Shown here piece after piece: positions 44,815 to 54,622 of a stretch of 64,000 nucleotides of DNA. The DNA is from JBQTGK01 sp052400665 (GTDB taxonomy: Bacteria; Bacteroidota; Bacteroidia; Bacteroidales; Marinifilaceae). The stretch is taken from the NCBI GenBank assembly GCA_052400665.1, contig JBQTGK010000007.1; one strand, written 5' to 3'. The translations under genes were made by a program, and so were the position numbers. The notes below the pieces were generated by a model, which was not told where the DNA came from, did not search any database, and saw only the letters and a list, made by a program, of their open reading frames with translations. The stretch's first letter is position 1, and each line of letters opens with the position of its first letter.

Positions 44815-45675
44815 ATGCAAACAAACCTATTAAGCCTCCAGGATATATTACCTCTAACCTGCTCTCGAACCGGAAATTGCTGCTTCGGAAAAGTAATTTA
44901 TCTAAATCCCTGGGAGTTGTTTCATCTTGCCAAAGAAAAAAAACAAACGCAAAGAGAATTTCGTGATTCTTATACCGATTTTGAAGGAATTCGTTTGAAG
45001 TTTGATGGCAAAATTGGCTATAAAGGACAACAAGCATGTTCTCAGTATGTAGATAATTTTGGGTGCGATGTGCATTTAGGACGCCCACTAGCCTGTCGTT
45101 TGTATCCTCTTGGCCGTCAACTACAAAGCAAACAAATTCATTACATGTATCAGGGGGCCGAATTTCCTTGTTTGGAACCTTGTCCGGAAGTAGTAGATTT
45201 AGAACAAATGCAGGTTGGAGAATATTTAAAAGGTCAGAAAACTGACTCTTTTGAAACGGCTCAGGATGCATATTTAGAAATGATGCAAAACGTAGCTGAT
45301 TTGGCATTTGAGCTTCTACTCGATACGGACTTAGCTGCATTGGGCGATAAAAAAACACTGGCACAATGGAGAATAATTGGCAATGAGCTTCCCGAAATAG
45401 TAGTTAAAAGAATTAGCGAAGAATGGTTAGATTGTTTAATGATTCCGGATATTTCTGATGAAGATCCGATTGCATTTGTTAGCAAGCATAACAATTTAAT
45501 ACTAACCAAAGCACAGGAAAAATTCGGAAACATACAAAAGCCTCAGGAACTACACGAAGCTTCTGTTTTACTAATGGCTCTTGCACTGCATCTAGCCCGT
45601 GGTTTAGGTGCCAATCCTAAAGAATTATCTGAACTTTGGATTGATATAGCAAAAGATAACGGAGCCAAGGAATAA
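44815..45675 (+). CDS. YkgJ-family cysteine cluster protein
   Basis: About 286 residues from ATG 44815 (MQTNLLSLQDILPLTCSRTG). The frame also allows a GTG start at 44731, which I consider less likely. The conserved Cys-rich part has CSRTGNCCFGKVIYLNPWEL, CSQYVDNFGCDVHLGRPLACRLYPLGR and CLEPCPEV, the pattern of the YkgJ/UPF0153 family thought to bind zinc or an iron-sulfur cluster. The C-terminal 120 residues are helical. It is separated from the next, convergent gene by a shared terminator. Role unknown. Confidence 0.85.
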   Translation: MQTNLLSLQDILPLTCSRTGNCCFGKVIYLNPWELFHLAKEKKQTQREFRDSYTDFEGIRLKFDGKIGYKGQQACSQYVDNFGCDVHLGRPLACRLYPLGRQLQSKQIHYMYQGAEFPCLEPCPEVVDLEQMQVGEYLKGQKTDSFETAQDAYLEMMQNVADLAFELLLDTDLAALGDKKTLAQWRIIGNELPEIVVKRISEEWLDCLMIPDISDEDPIAFVSKHNNLILTKAQEKFGNIQKPQELHEASVLLMALALHLARGLGANPKELSELWIDIAKDNGAKE

Positions 45676-45721
45676 TATTCATTTTTATACAGATTAGCAT
45701 CTGATAGTAAAATAATACAAA

Positions 45722-45747
45722 AAAGGCAGCATAATCGTGCTGCCTTT
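45722..45747. terminator. Bidirectional terminator between convergent genes
   Basis: AAAGGCAGCA (45722-45731) pairs perfectly with TGCTGCCTTT (45738-45747) around TAATCG, with A-rich and T-rich edges. It serves both the YkgJ-family gene and the M18 aminopeptidase gene. Confidence 0.9.
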
Positions 45748-45768
45748 CTATATCATATTTCCTAATTA

Positions 45769-47070
45769 TTACAATCCAAAAAAGTAAGAAAATACTTTAC
45801 GGATGTATACATTATCTTTAACGCCACCCATTTCGCGAACCGAGTGCATGGCAAACATTGGATTTCCTATATCAACGGTACGAATATCTACCTGTCCTGT
45901 TGAAACATTTCCAAGCGTACTACCTCCCACTAAATCGGAACGATTCACAAATTTTTGGTAAGGAACATCTGCATTTTTACAAAGTGTTTCGAATACGGTG
46001 CCTGAATCACCATCGGTAGTATATTTTTGGTTGGCGTGAATTTTTATAACTGGTCCTTTATTAATATACGGACGATTGGTAGGGTCGTGCTTATCTGCAA
46101 CATTTGGATGAACAGCATGAGCCATATCTGCCGAAATCATAAACGAATTATAAATTGCCCGGTGAAGTGCCTCCATATCTTTACCCAACTTAAAAACAAT
46201 GCGCTGCAGTAAGTGACGCAATACCGGAGAACCCGCTCCCTGCTTGGTTACAGATCCAACTTCTTCGTTATCGAAAATTGCCAATAATTGCGTTTTTTCA
46301 CTTCCGCTATTGGCTAGCAAAGCTTTTAATCCTGCATGAGCCATTGCCAAATCGTCTAATTTAGGCGAAGAAATAAACTCTTCGTTTAAACCTAGAATGC
46401 ACCCCTTCTCTACTTCGAACAAATTCACATCAAAATCGATAATCGACTCCACATCAACCTTAAGCTCTTCTGCCATTAATTTTACCAGACAATTGTCCTT
46501 TTCCATCTCATCAGTAATCATCGTCAATAATGGAAGCATGTCTTTTTGCTTGTTCAGAGCTACTCCATCGTTCACCGCTCTATTCATGTGAATTGCCAAA
46601 TTCGGTATCAACATTAATGGGCGATCAATTTTTACATATAAATGTTCAGGATTTAAAGGATCGTTCGACTTTACAGCTACTCTTCCGGCAATTGATAGTG
46701 GACGATCCATCCAGGTATTCAAAATCGGTCCACCGTAAACCTCGGTATTTAGTTTTATATAATTTCCTTCTACTTCTATCTCAGGATTTGGCTTAATTTT
46801 AAAGCCCGGAGCATCGGAATGAGCACAAATCAATTGAAAACCTTCTTCTTCAATCTCTCCTGTTCCAATTTGGAAAGCAAAAAGTGCCGACCCATTTTTT
46901 GTGGTAAAATATTTTCCACCTTTAGCGATATTCCATTCTTCACGAAGATCTAACTCCTGAAATCCTGCTTCGTTTAATTCCTTACGGATATTATTTACTG
47001 CATGGTATGTGCTGGGACTTTGATGAATAAATTCGATCAATTCCTGTGCTTGTTGTTGTTCTAAGCTCAT
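45769..47070 (-). CDS. apeB: M18-family aminopeptidase
   Basis: The protein has 433 residues and matches the M18 family of tetrahedral cytosolic metallo-aminopeptidases that remove acidic or other N-terminal residues. Metal ligands and catalytic residues are in ICAHSDAPGFK (His and Asp), PKLDDLAMAHAGL (Asp), IFDNEEVGSVTKQGA (Glu-Glu), SADMAHAVHPN (Asp) and the final His in MFAMHSVREMGG. All expected motifs are present, so the enzyme should be active. It is a single gene. Confidence 0.95.
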   Translation of the reverse strand: MSLEQQQAQELIEFIHQSPSTYHAVNNIRKELNEAGFQELDLREEWNIAKGGKYFTTKNGSALFAFQIGTGEIEEEGFQLICAHSDAPGFKIKPNPEIEVEGNYIKLNTEVYGGPILNTWMDRPLSIAGRVAVKSNDPLNPEHLYVKIDRPLMLIPNLAIHMNRAVNDGVALNKQKDMLPLLTMITDEMEKDNCLVKLMAEELKVDVESIIDFDVNLFEVEKGCILGLNEEFISSPKLDDLAMAHAGLKALLANSGSEKTQLLAIFDNEEVGSVTKQGAGSPVLRHLLQRIVFKLGKDMEALHRAIYNSFMISADMAHAVHPNVADKHDPTNRPYINKGPVIKIHANQKYTTDGDSGTVFETLCKNADVPYQKFVNRSDLVGGSTLGNVSTGQVDIRTVDIGNPMFAMHSVREMGGVKDNVYIRKVFSYFFGL

Positions 47071-47300
47071 ATTTTAGATATTGCTGTGAGATGCAATACA
47101 TAGAACTATTTGACAGCTTCCCCTTTAATCAGGTAAAGCACATTAAATAGCCCTGATATAAATCTCACTATGTTTAAATATTTTTATGTAATAAGAAGCT
47201 CAAATTTACATTATTTTTAAGAACTAGGCTTAACTTATAAGATATTAACATGCTTCCATTCGCACTTATTCTATAATTAATCATTCATAACTCATAATTC

Positions 47301-47332
47301 TTGTCAAAATTTATTCAATAGTATTATATTTG
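47301..47332 (+). promoter_or_regulatory. Bacteroidota-type promoter of the exonuclease/BRCT gene
   Basis: TTG at 47301-47303 and TATATTTG at 47325-47332 match the -33 and -7 elements of the Bacteroidota primary sigma factor with a 21-bp spacer. The start codon is 34 bp downstream. Confidence 0.6.
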
Positions 47333-47365
47333 TTACCAAACCTAAAAAACTAAGTATTCTATCCC

Positions 47366-48664
47366 ATGACAAACGATCCTATTCTGGAACTCTACAAACA
47401 TCAATTTGCTATTATTTCATTAGAAACAACTGGTATTTCGCCGCAGCATGGCGATCATTTGGTAGAATTAGCCATTCAGACCGTTAACTGGAACGGAGAA
47501 TTACTAGACAGTTATGAAACCTTAATTCATCCGGGAATGGATGTAGAAGGCTTCCAAATTCATGGAATTACCGATGCAATGGTAAAAAATGCGCCTTCTG
47601 TTTCTGAAATTGTTCCTGATATTTTATCCCGATTAAATGGAAAAACGATTGTTGCTCACGATTTAGATTTTACACTCCGTTTTCTGCAACCTATTCTCAA
47701 TGGAAATATTCCAAAACTACAAGGCATTTGTACTTTAAAACTATTTAATCTGGTAGCTCCTGATTCTGGTCTTCGCCGATTAAAACAACTTTGTACTTAT
47801 TATGATATTGATTTTGCTGTTAATCATACTGCCAAATCAGATTCTTTAGCTACCGCCAAGCTTTTCTCTATTCTAAAAAATCTGTATGCTCAACAATTCG
47901 AAATTGAAAAATTTGTCGAAGAATTTCTTCATGTTTCTACTATTGAAAATTGTCCCAAAGAGCGCAACATTTTTATAAAGCGTAAGGAGGCAAAAAACAT
48001 TGCCAACATTCAAAAAACCAAGCTATACGATTTACTAAACAGGCTTACTTCTAATGCTGGAGATTCTGTCCCTGTTCGCCAGTATTTAAATGTTTTGGAC
48101 CGAGCTTTGGCCGATCGAATTCTAGAAGAAAAAGAAATTATTTCGCTGGTAGATTTAGCAAACAATTACAAGCTTTCGAAAGAACAGGTAATGGAAATTC
48201 ATGAAGAATATTTGCGCAAATTAATTCGTATTTACCTATTAGATGAAATTCTTACCAATGCCGAAATGGATGACTTGCATTTGGTAGCCGATTTACTTTG
48301 CATTCTTCCAAAAGAACTGGATTTACTAATTAAATATGAGCGAACAAAAATTCCAATAACCACTCCTGGCATTCAAAAACAATTGAAATCATTAACAGGT
48401 AAAAGTGTTTGTTTCTCTGGACATTTAAACTGTAAAATTAATGGCAAACGTATCGATCGTGAACTGGCTCAGCAATTGGTTAAAGAACGTGGTTTAATTG
48501 TAAAACGTGTGGTTTCTAAAAATGTTAATTACCTGATTACGGCCCATGCAGATCAATTCTCGGGAAAAGGTCGAAAAAACCGTAAAGCCATGGAATATCA
48601 TGTAAATGTGATTGATGAAAATATCTTTTGGGAGATGATTGGAGTAGTTGTGGATAAAGAATAA
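47366..48664 (+). CDS. DnaQ-like 3'-5' exonuclease domain with C-terminal BRCT domain
   Basis: This 432-residue protein has an N-terminal DEDD exonuclease domain (about 10-180) and a C-terminal BRCT domain (about 340-430; LTGKSVCFSGHLNCKINGKR, VVSKNVNYLIT). The exonuclease region shows SLETTGISPQHGDHLVELAI, HGITDAMVKNAPSV, IVAHDLDFTLRFL and NHTAKSDSLATAKL, the Exo I to III order. The first catalytic Asp of the DxE motif is Ser18, although Glu20 and the later Asp residues are present, so the nuclease may be weakened. A helical middle segment lies between the domains. The pairing of exonuclease and BRCT resembles epsilon-like repair proteins. It is a single gene with a good promoter. Confidence 0.85.
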   Translation: MTNDPILELYKHQFAIISLETTGISPQHGDHLVELAIQTVNWNGELLDSYETLIHPGMDVEGFQIHGITDAMVKNAPSVSEIVPDILSRLNGKTIVAHDLDFTLRFLQPILNGNIPKLQGICTLKLFNLVAPDSGLRRLKQLCTYYDIDFAVNHTAKSDSLATAKLFSILKNLYAQQFEIEKFVEEFLHVSTIENCPKERNIFIKRKEAKNIANIQKTKLYDLLNRLTSNAGDSVPVRQYLNVLDRALADRILEEKEIISLVDLANNYKLSKEQVMEIHEEYLRKLIRIYLLDEILTNAEMDDLHLVADLLCILPKELDLLIKYERTKIPITTPGIQKQLKSLTGKSVCFSGHLNCKINGKRIDRELAQQLVKERGLIVKRVVSKNVNYLITAHADQFSGKGRKNRKAMEYHVNVIDENIFWEMIGVVVDKE

Positions 48665-48852
48665 TTGAAAATAATTAATTTATATTTCCAATACGATAGC
48701 AATATACCAGATGAAATGTATCTTATTACTGATATTTCCTGGTATCATTAAATTATTATGTCAATAAATTTGCAATTATTTTTCCAGTAATTTAATTCTG
48801 TCAGAATCTTCTAATACTCTTATTCACTTTATCCATTAAACAAAAAAGACTC

Positions 48853-49266
48853 TTAACTCGAAAATTCCAATTCGTAATACTTAATTGAAATCGAAGCTTC
48901 CTGTAAAGCCGAACTAGCAAAAACCAGCGGATACATATCTTCAAAATACCAGAGAGAGGTAAAGTACAAACCTATTGGAGTTGCTTTAATTTCTGATAAA
49001 TCTGATGGTAGGTTTTTCTCTAACCAGTTAATTCTTTTTAGAGCTCCCTGCAATTGCTTGTTGGTAATTAATGCGCGAACTGCCAAAGAGATTTCCTCAA
49101 TTGTCGAAATAAGGGAAGTATTTCCACCCCATCAACCATCCTTATTTTGAGACTTCAAAAGAAATTGAATCGCCTCACCTTTTACTTTATTTAAACCCAA
49201 TAGATTGACTGATTTAAAGTTATATAAAGCATACAAAACAATTTCAGAAAGAAAGATTTTTCTGCC
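48853..49266 (-). pseudogene. Remnant of a squalene/hopene-cyclase-like (prenyltransferase-repeat) gene
   Basis: One minus-strand frame runs from 49266 to 48853 with a TGA at 49132-49134. Before it is VLYALYNFKSVNLLGLNKVK and KGEAIQFLLKSQNKDG; after it WGGNTSLISTIEEISLAVRA and IGLYFTSLWYFEDMYPL. The QNKDG-stop-WGG context is a QW-type repeat (usually DGGWGG), and IGLYFxSLWYFEDMYP is typical of the C-terminus of squalene-hopene-cyclase-like proteins. The TGA therefore probably replaces a Gly codon. A TAA bounds the frame upstream, so the N-terminal part is lost. The last 77 residues form a misleading ATG-started frame. Confidence 0.7.
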
Positions 49267-49764
49267 TTATGCCTATATACTTTTTAGCCTATCAGATTTT
49301 TGCCAAAAAGGGAAAAGGCATTAAACAATCTTCTTTATTATTAAGAAATTAGCACTAAAGCAAAAAATACAATAGGTGTACTATGCACCACAAGTCCTTT
49401 CAGCTAGGTTGCAAAAAAATCAACCAGATTCATTCCAATGAAGAATGATAAAATTTCCGGATTTTTATGCAAACTCCTGCATTTTTTCTTCTGACTACTG
49501 CAGAACAAGTAGCCTGGTGATGTAAATAATAAACTGGCAATTGGCACCTCTATTACTTCCATAAATCCACCTCTTTTGAATAGCATCTGATTCAACCATT
49601 TTTTCACTTTTGGTAGAATTAACCCCAAACAAGAACAGGAACACTTTTAACTCCTTTAATTACGCTTTAAAATAGCCTTTGTAATCATGTTATTCATTAA
49701 TAATATTATCCTGTGAAATAAAAAGCTTAAATTAAAGTTTTAAACATTTTTAAATTACATTTTT
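49267..49764. other. Degenerate region upstream of the cyclase remnant
   Basis: About 500 bp that may hold further decayed parts of the cyclase gene. A 74-codon minus-strand frame (49404-49628, starting MGLILPKVKKWLNQMLFKRG) lies here but has no recognisable family. I see no other structure. Confidence 0.3.
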
Positions 49765-50487
49765 ATGAGAAGTTTATTTCTGAATATTATAATCGTTTCA
49801 TCTCTAATTATTATGGGATGTCAATCGAAATCGACACAAAAAAAAGATACTAACAAGCCTGTATCTGAAACTAATAATATTAATCAAATTACAGTTGTAG
49901 AGCTAATTGAAGGCAGCACTTACTCCTATATTAACGGCACTAATGGTACTGAAAACATTTGGGTAGCCATTAGAAAAGCTCCTGTAGAAATAGGTAAAAC
50001 TTACTATTATAGTGGAGAACTAGCCATGAAAGATTTTTACAGCAAAGAGTTGGATAAAACCTTCCCACTAATATATTTTCTTAACGGATTAAGCGACAAG
50101 GCAGAAATAGCCAAACCCAGTGTGCATATAGGAAAAATGAAAAAACAAGCCCAAAAGAAACTGGAAGTTAACATTCCTTTAGAAGATGGTATACTTAGTA
50201 TTGCCGAACTTTTCGAAAACAAAAACAAATATGCGAATACTCAAGTAATTGTTAAAGGTAAAGTCGCAAAGTTTAATTCAAACATTATGGGTAAAAATTG
50301 GATCCATTTACAAGATGGTAGCGAATATGAGGGATATTTCGATTTGGTAATTACATCGCAAGAAACTGTAAGTGTGGGAGAAGTTGTTACTTTCGAAGGA
50401 AAAATAGCAATAAACAAAGATTTTGGAGCCGGCTATACCTACGAAGTAATTTTAGAAAATGCAAGCTCTAAAAAAATAAGACCATAA
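49765..50487 (+). CDS. Lipoprotein with OB-fold-like C-terminal domain
   Basis: The 240-residue protein starts with a lipoprotein signal (lipobox IIMGC, residue 19). The first half holds a beta-rich segment (about 38-90). The C-terminal part (about 145-240) reads LSIAELFENKNKYANTQVIVKGKVAKFNSNIMGKNWIHLQDGS, the pattern of OB-fold domains of the nucleic-acid-binding-like (tRNA_anti-like) group found in exported Bacteroidota proteins, ending VGEVVTFEGKIAINKDFGAG. Function unknown. It is a single gene with a downstream terminator. Confidence 0.75.
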   Translation: MRSLFLNIIIVSSLIIMGCQSKSTQKKDTNKPVSETNNINQITVVELIEGSTYSYINGTNGTENIWVAIRKAPVEIGKTYYYSGELAMKDFYSKELDKTFPLIYFLNGLSDKAEIAKPSVHIGKMKKQAQKKLEVNIPLEDGILSIAELFENKNKYANTQVIVKGKVAKFNSNIMGKNWIHLQDGSEYEGYFDLVITSQETVSVGEVVTFEGKIAINKDFGAGYTYEVILENASSKKIRP

Positions 50488-50565
50488 AATTTATTGTTAT
50501 ATAATATATTTTTCATAACTTTATAATACTTAATTACTACATACAACATTATCATATTTTTAGGG

Positions 50566-50590
50566 AGCGGCGTGAGCCGCTTCTTTCTTT
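50566..50590 (+). terminator. Terminator after the OB-fold lipoprotein gene
   Basis: AGCGGC (50566-50571) pairs with GCCGCT (50576-50581) around GTGA, followed by TCTTTCTTT. Confidence 0.75.
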
Positions 50591-50785
50591 ATAATCTCTA
50601 AACAATACATACAGTCGAATAATAATTTTTCTATTCAAAGAAAATCTATAAAACACATTTTAAATACTCTATTTTTTCGCATTATCTGGCATTAAATAAA
50701 AATTCAATATTTATTCTATTTACACAAATTACTTTTTATTCTTAATTGAATTGTTAATTTTAAACGATACTACAATTTAATTTTT

Positions 50786-53011
50786 ATGAAGAAAAGCCCT
50801 ATTCATAACGCAATTTTACTTTTTTGTATGCTTTTGGCATTCACAAATTGCGACCCTAATAATCAGACTTTATACCAATCGAAAAAATTTACTGTGCTAT
50901 CTAACCGAATAGAACAGGATAATTTTGTAGCTAAAGCTAGTAGTGAAAAAAAAATAGAATCGAACTACTCTTTAGCAAACGAATCGGAGAATATGGTTTG
51001 GGAACTAAAAAAGAACTTAAGTGAACTGCCAAAATATGAATCAAGTTCGGTTCTACTAACTGCCCTTTATAATTTAAGTCTGGAAGAGATAGAAAATAAT
51101 ATTAAGGCAGATACAACTATTATTGGTAGTAAAAATACCAATAATATAACAACCCGAGACATATCTTACGCCAGCATATTATCATTATCAATTACCCATC
51201 CTAAAGTTGCAATTAAAAACCTGATAAAAAAGGTTAAGCAGGGAAAAATTATACAAGATGAAGGAACCGGTGGATCGTGGCCCATAAGTTCAGACAGAAT
51301 GATATGGTCTGTTGCAGCCTGGGAATTATACTTGAGTACTGGCGATATTGACTGGCTAAAAAAATCTTATTTTATTATTAAAAATACTACCGAGGACGAT
51401 TTAAACGTTATCTGGGATTACCGAAAACGCCTTTTTAAAGGAGAAGCCAGTTATTTAAACCAACAAGAACAATTTTATCCAAAGTGGATGGAACCCAAAG
51501 ATATTTACGAATCATACTCTCTAAACATTCAAATCATACATTTTCAAAGTCTACAAGTATTAATTCAGATGGGAAAATTACTTGGGAAAGACATCCAAAA
51601 ATATGAGGACATTTGTTCGGCTCTGCAAAAAAGTATAAACAATAAATTTTGGTTGAAAGACAAAAATTATTTTGCTCAATTTATATACAATGAAAACCAT
51701 TTAATTTTATCAGAAAAATCGGAAAGCTTAGGAGAATCTCTAGCCATATTATGGGACATAAGCACAACAGAACGACAAAATTTAATTGCAAACAATACAC
51801 CTGTTGGTGAATTTGGAATTCCATGTTTTTCTCCACAAAATCCGGATACAGAAGCGTATTACAACAAAGCCATTTGGCCTTTTGTACAGGCCTTTTGGAA
51901 TAGAGCTTTAGCAAAAACAGGAAATATGAATGCTCTTACCTGGGGATTAGCTAGTATGATGCGGCCAACAGCTTTATTTCTTACCAATAAAGAGAATTTA
52001 TTATTAAAAAATGGAGATTTTAAGCAGACACAAAACAATACTGATGCAAATTTAAAAAGCTCTTGCGGATTACTCTCCAATTATTTTAGAGTATTACTTG
52101 GATTAAATTATACGAAAGACCAACTGGAATTCCACCCTGCTGTACCACGTAAATTTAAGGGAAGACAAAAACTTAGTGGCCTTAAATATCGAAATACGAT
52201 ACTCGACATAGAAGTACTTGGTTTTGGCAATCAAATTGCCTCTTACTCGCTAGATGGCGTGCAATACAAAACTGCAATTGTGCCCAAAGATATGGAAGGT
52301 TATCACCAAATAACAATCCGATTAAATAATCATGAAGGCCCAAAAATTCCGTTTAAACTTAAAAAAGAAAGCATTGCTCCCGAAACTCCGGTTTTATCCT
52401 ATCATAAGAATCAGATAAAATGGAATTCAATTAAAAATGCTACTCATTATCAGATTTTTAAAAACGATGAACTTCTATTAAAAACCTCTGACACTAATAT
52501 GTCGGAAGTTACTTATAAGGAACCCGTAGAATACAGAATAAGGGCAATTGACAGTCTTGGCACCTTTTCCAGTTACAGTAAAGCTTTGCGCTTATACGAA
52601 TCGAAATATGAAAGATACCTGGAGGCCGAAGATTTTTTGGAAAGTAGAAAATTTAATTATGCCGAATTTTCAGATAAAGACAATAGAATCTACTATTTTC
52701 AGATAAGAGCACCAAGAATTGGAAATTACAACATCAGTTTTCTGTATGCAAATGGCAATGGTCCTATCGATGCAGGCAATAAATGCATTTCACGAAGTTT
52801 ATGGCTAAACAGTAGTTATCTTGGAAGCATTGTTTTCCCTCAGCGAGGAGAAAACAATTGGAACGATTATGGCTTTTCAAATAGCTTTAACGTAGATTTA
52901 AAAAAAGGCAATAACTATTTTAAAATTAGCCTCGAAGACTTTAATCGGAACATGAATAAAGAAATCAGCCCTTTTCGTATTGATAAGATTAGGTTGATAA
53001 GAAAAGAGTAA
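50786..53011 (+). CDS. Lipoprotein with MGH1/GH63-like alpha/alpha-toroid and C-terminal carbohydrate-binding-like domain
   Basis: This gene encodes 741 residues with a lipoprotein signal (lipobox FTNC near residue 23). Residues of about 110-490 form an alpha/alpha-barrel of the mannosyl-oligosaccharide-glucosidase/trehalase-like type: GTGGSWPISSDRMIWSVAAWELYLSTGD, a middle KSESLGESLAILWDI and EFGIPCFSPQNPDTEAYYNKAIWPFVQAFW. Residues of about 525-605 look like a fibronectin-III-type module, and the last 130 residues (YLEAEDFLE to PFRIDKIRLIRKE) like a CBM6-type carbohydrate-binding domain. It probably acts on an oligosaccharide at the cell surface. Exact substrate unknown. It is a single gene. 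Confidence 0.8.
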   Translation: MKKSPIHNAILLFCMLLAFTNCDPNNQTLYQSKKFTVLSNRIEQDNFVAKASSEKKIESNYSLANESENMVWELKKNLSELPKYESSSVLLTALYNLSLEEIENNIKADTTIIGSKNTNNITTRDISYASILSLSITHPKVAIKNLIKKVKQGKIIQDEGTGGSWPISSDRMIWSVAAWELYLSTGDIDWLKKSYFIIKNTTEDDLNVIWDYRKRLFKGEASYLNQQEQFYPKWMEPKDIYESYSLNIQIIHFQSLQVLIQMGKLLGKDIQKYEDICSALQKSINNKFWLKDKNYFAQFIYNENHLILSEKSESLGESLAILWDISTTERQNLIANNTPVGEFGIPCFSPQNPDTEAYYNKAIWPFVQAFWNRALAKTGNMNALTWGLASMMRPTALFLTNKENLLLKNGDFKQTQNNTDANLKSSCGLLSNYFRVLLGLNYTKDQLEFHPAVPRKFKGRQKLSGLKYRNTILDIEVLGFGNQIASYSLDGVQYKTAIVPKDMEGYHQITIRLNNHEGPKIPFKLKKESIAPETPVLSYHKNQIKWNSIKNATHYQIFKNDELLLKTSDTNMSEVTYKEPVEYRIRAIDSLGTFSSYSKALRLYESKYERYLEAEDFLESRKFNYAEFSDKDNRIYYFQIRAPRIGNYNISFLYANGNGPIDAGNKCISRSLWLNSSYLGSIVFPQRGENNWNDYGFSNSFNVDLKKGNNYFKISLEDFNRNMNKEISPFRIDKIRLIRKE

Positions 53012-53066
53012 GTACTCAAATATCCTTAATTTACGGGATTAATAGCAAATCTAATCTACAAAACAC

Positions 53067-53815
53067 TTATTGCCTCATTGCTGAATAAGATGCTGGAATA
53101 TCGCTTATAATCCCATCAACACCCATGTTTATAATCTTACGTGAAATGGCTTCATTATCCATTAGTTTGCAATGTGATTTTAATATTATCCATATTTGTT
53201 CCTGCAGGTGCAATCGCTCTACCTTTAGGCTGAGGCAGCCCATTAGCTATAGCCTCATTTGTTCGTGCATTTATTAGTACCCATTCCATCCAGTGCCCCT
53301 GATGATCGCCCCAAATATGAATATTACTACCATTGGCATAGCTGCGAGAAGCAAGACAAAACACTTTACCATTTCTACTATATATTTTAAAATTACCTGA
53401 AGGTGTAGACACCAGCTTGAATGATTGTGCTGCTCCACCGTTCGCATTCCAGAGTTGAATATTTGTACCATTATTACTTTTATTTCCCGACACATCAAGC
53501 CTTGCACCATAACGTCTACCAAATGAAGGTACTATATAATAATACTAACCAGGATTCTTTTTGTCTTTGTAAAAATAAAACTTCCGGTCGCCTCTATTTT
53601 CTTTTGTATATACCTGATTATTTTGTCCTTGTCTGTATTTTGGATTAACTCCCGGAACATCCCAAAACCCCAACTTACTAACCGTGCTATAAGCTCCGGC
53701 AGCCTTTATATACCTCTACTCCTGCTATTGGATCAAATTGAGCAGATGATGTCTTGGCAAAGAAAACTGTGCTTACAAATATTATACTAAAAATGATTCT
53801 TAAATTACATCTCAC
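53067..53815 (-). pseudogene. Secreted ricin-lectin/GDPD-type gene, decayed
   Basis: Fragments in the same order on the minus strand rebuild one gene. First is a signal peptide (IIFSIIFVSTVFFAKTSSAQ) near 53815 with no ATG. Second, after a frameshift near 53700, comes a ricin-type beta-trefoil: KLGFWDVPGVNPKYRQGQNN, a TAG at 53545-53547, and RLDVSGNKSNNGTNIQLWNA with GNFKIYSRNGKVFCLASRS. Third, in yet another frame after 53160, is AISRKIINMGVDGIISDIPA, the C-terminal signature of glycerophosphodiester phosphodiesterases. At least two frameshifts and one stop are present, and most of a GDPD domain is missing. A lectin-plus-GDPD secreted enzyme is the likely ancestor. Confidence 0.7.
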
Positions 53816-53858
53816 AACTATGTTAAATTTTATATCTTACAACAATTCTGCAAAAAAA

Positions 53859-54389
53859 CTAAGATAGATCTATAATTCCATCATATTTTTTTTGCTGATT
53901 GTACAGAGTTAATCCCATTAGTTTCCACTCAATTATTGCATTTACCGAGTATTTAAACTCTTTATTATTATTAATACTATATACATTTATAGCGACTGGT
54001 ATCCAATCTGTTCCGCTAATAAAACCCGAAGTATACGGAGATGCACTAATGGGAATATTATAATTGTTTTGTGCAATATTTCCATATTTTACCCTCAAGT
54101 GTCTTTTCGAAATTATATTTGCCTCTAATTCTATCTCCACAAAAGAAACTACATGTTCTTCCAAACTATTCTCGGAAACAAATGTACAGGTTTTAAGATC
54201 ATTAGAGTCGGTTCTTTTACGGTAGTTATCCTGAGCCGATTGTCCCAAAAACGACAACAAACCAAAAACAAAAATAACGGCGGCAAACACACCTACTCTT
54301 TCTCTTAGCAATTTTATTGCCTTTAGGCAAATCACTAAAAAATAAATCACAAGTCCCAAATTTAAGAGACTCCAAATTAAGTATATCAT
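53859..54389 (-). CDS. Small membrane protein of unknown function
   Basis: The protein has 176 residues. Two hydrophobic helices (residues about 2-25 and 34-52) form a hairpin, followed by a soluble beta-rich domain (about 65-170) with SLEEHVVSFVEIELEANIIS and IPISASPYTSGFISGTDWIP. It resembles a membrane-anchored protein of no known family. It is a single gene between a pseudogene and the OvoA terminator. Confidence 0.6.
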   Translation of the reverse strand: MIYLIWSLLNLGLVIYFLVICLKAIKLLRERVGVFAAVIFVFGLLSFLGQSAQDNYRKRTDSNDLKTCTFVSENSLEEHVVSFVEIELEANIISKRHLRVKYGNIAQNNYNIPISASPYTSGFISGTDWIPVAINVYSINNNKEFKYSVNAIIEWKLMGLTLYNQQKKYDGIIDLS

Positions 54390-54567
54390 GGTAAATTTAA
54401 TTGTTAAGAATTTTGTTTATGTTTTATTAAGTTTTTTAAAGCTACCAATCTCACATTAAATCTCCAAAACTTATACTTATTTAATAAAAGAATAAAGTAA
54501 GCTTAACATAATAAATTCATTGTTTTGTGAAATAATAGTAAACATAAAACACACGCTTAAAACACCT

Positions 54568-54599
54568 AAAAAAAAGACAGCAGATTTATATCTACTGTC
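54568..54599 (-). terminator. Terminator of ovoA
   Basis: On the minus strand GACAGTAGAT pairs with ATCTGCTGTC (one G-U pair, 4-nt loop) and is followed by eight T. It is 24 bp after the ovoA stop. Confidence 0.9.
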
Positions 54600-54622
54600 C
54601 TGTTTATTTTCATTTTTGCAAA

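Noticed and set aside
48853..49086. Intact 77-residue small protein
   Set aside because: The same frame continues upstream through a TGA with clear homology to cyclase repeats, so it is the end of a pseudogene.
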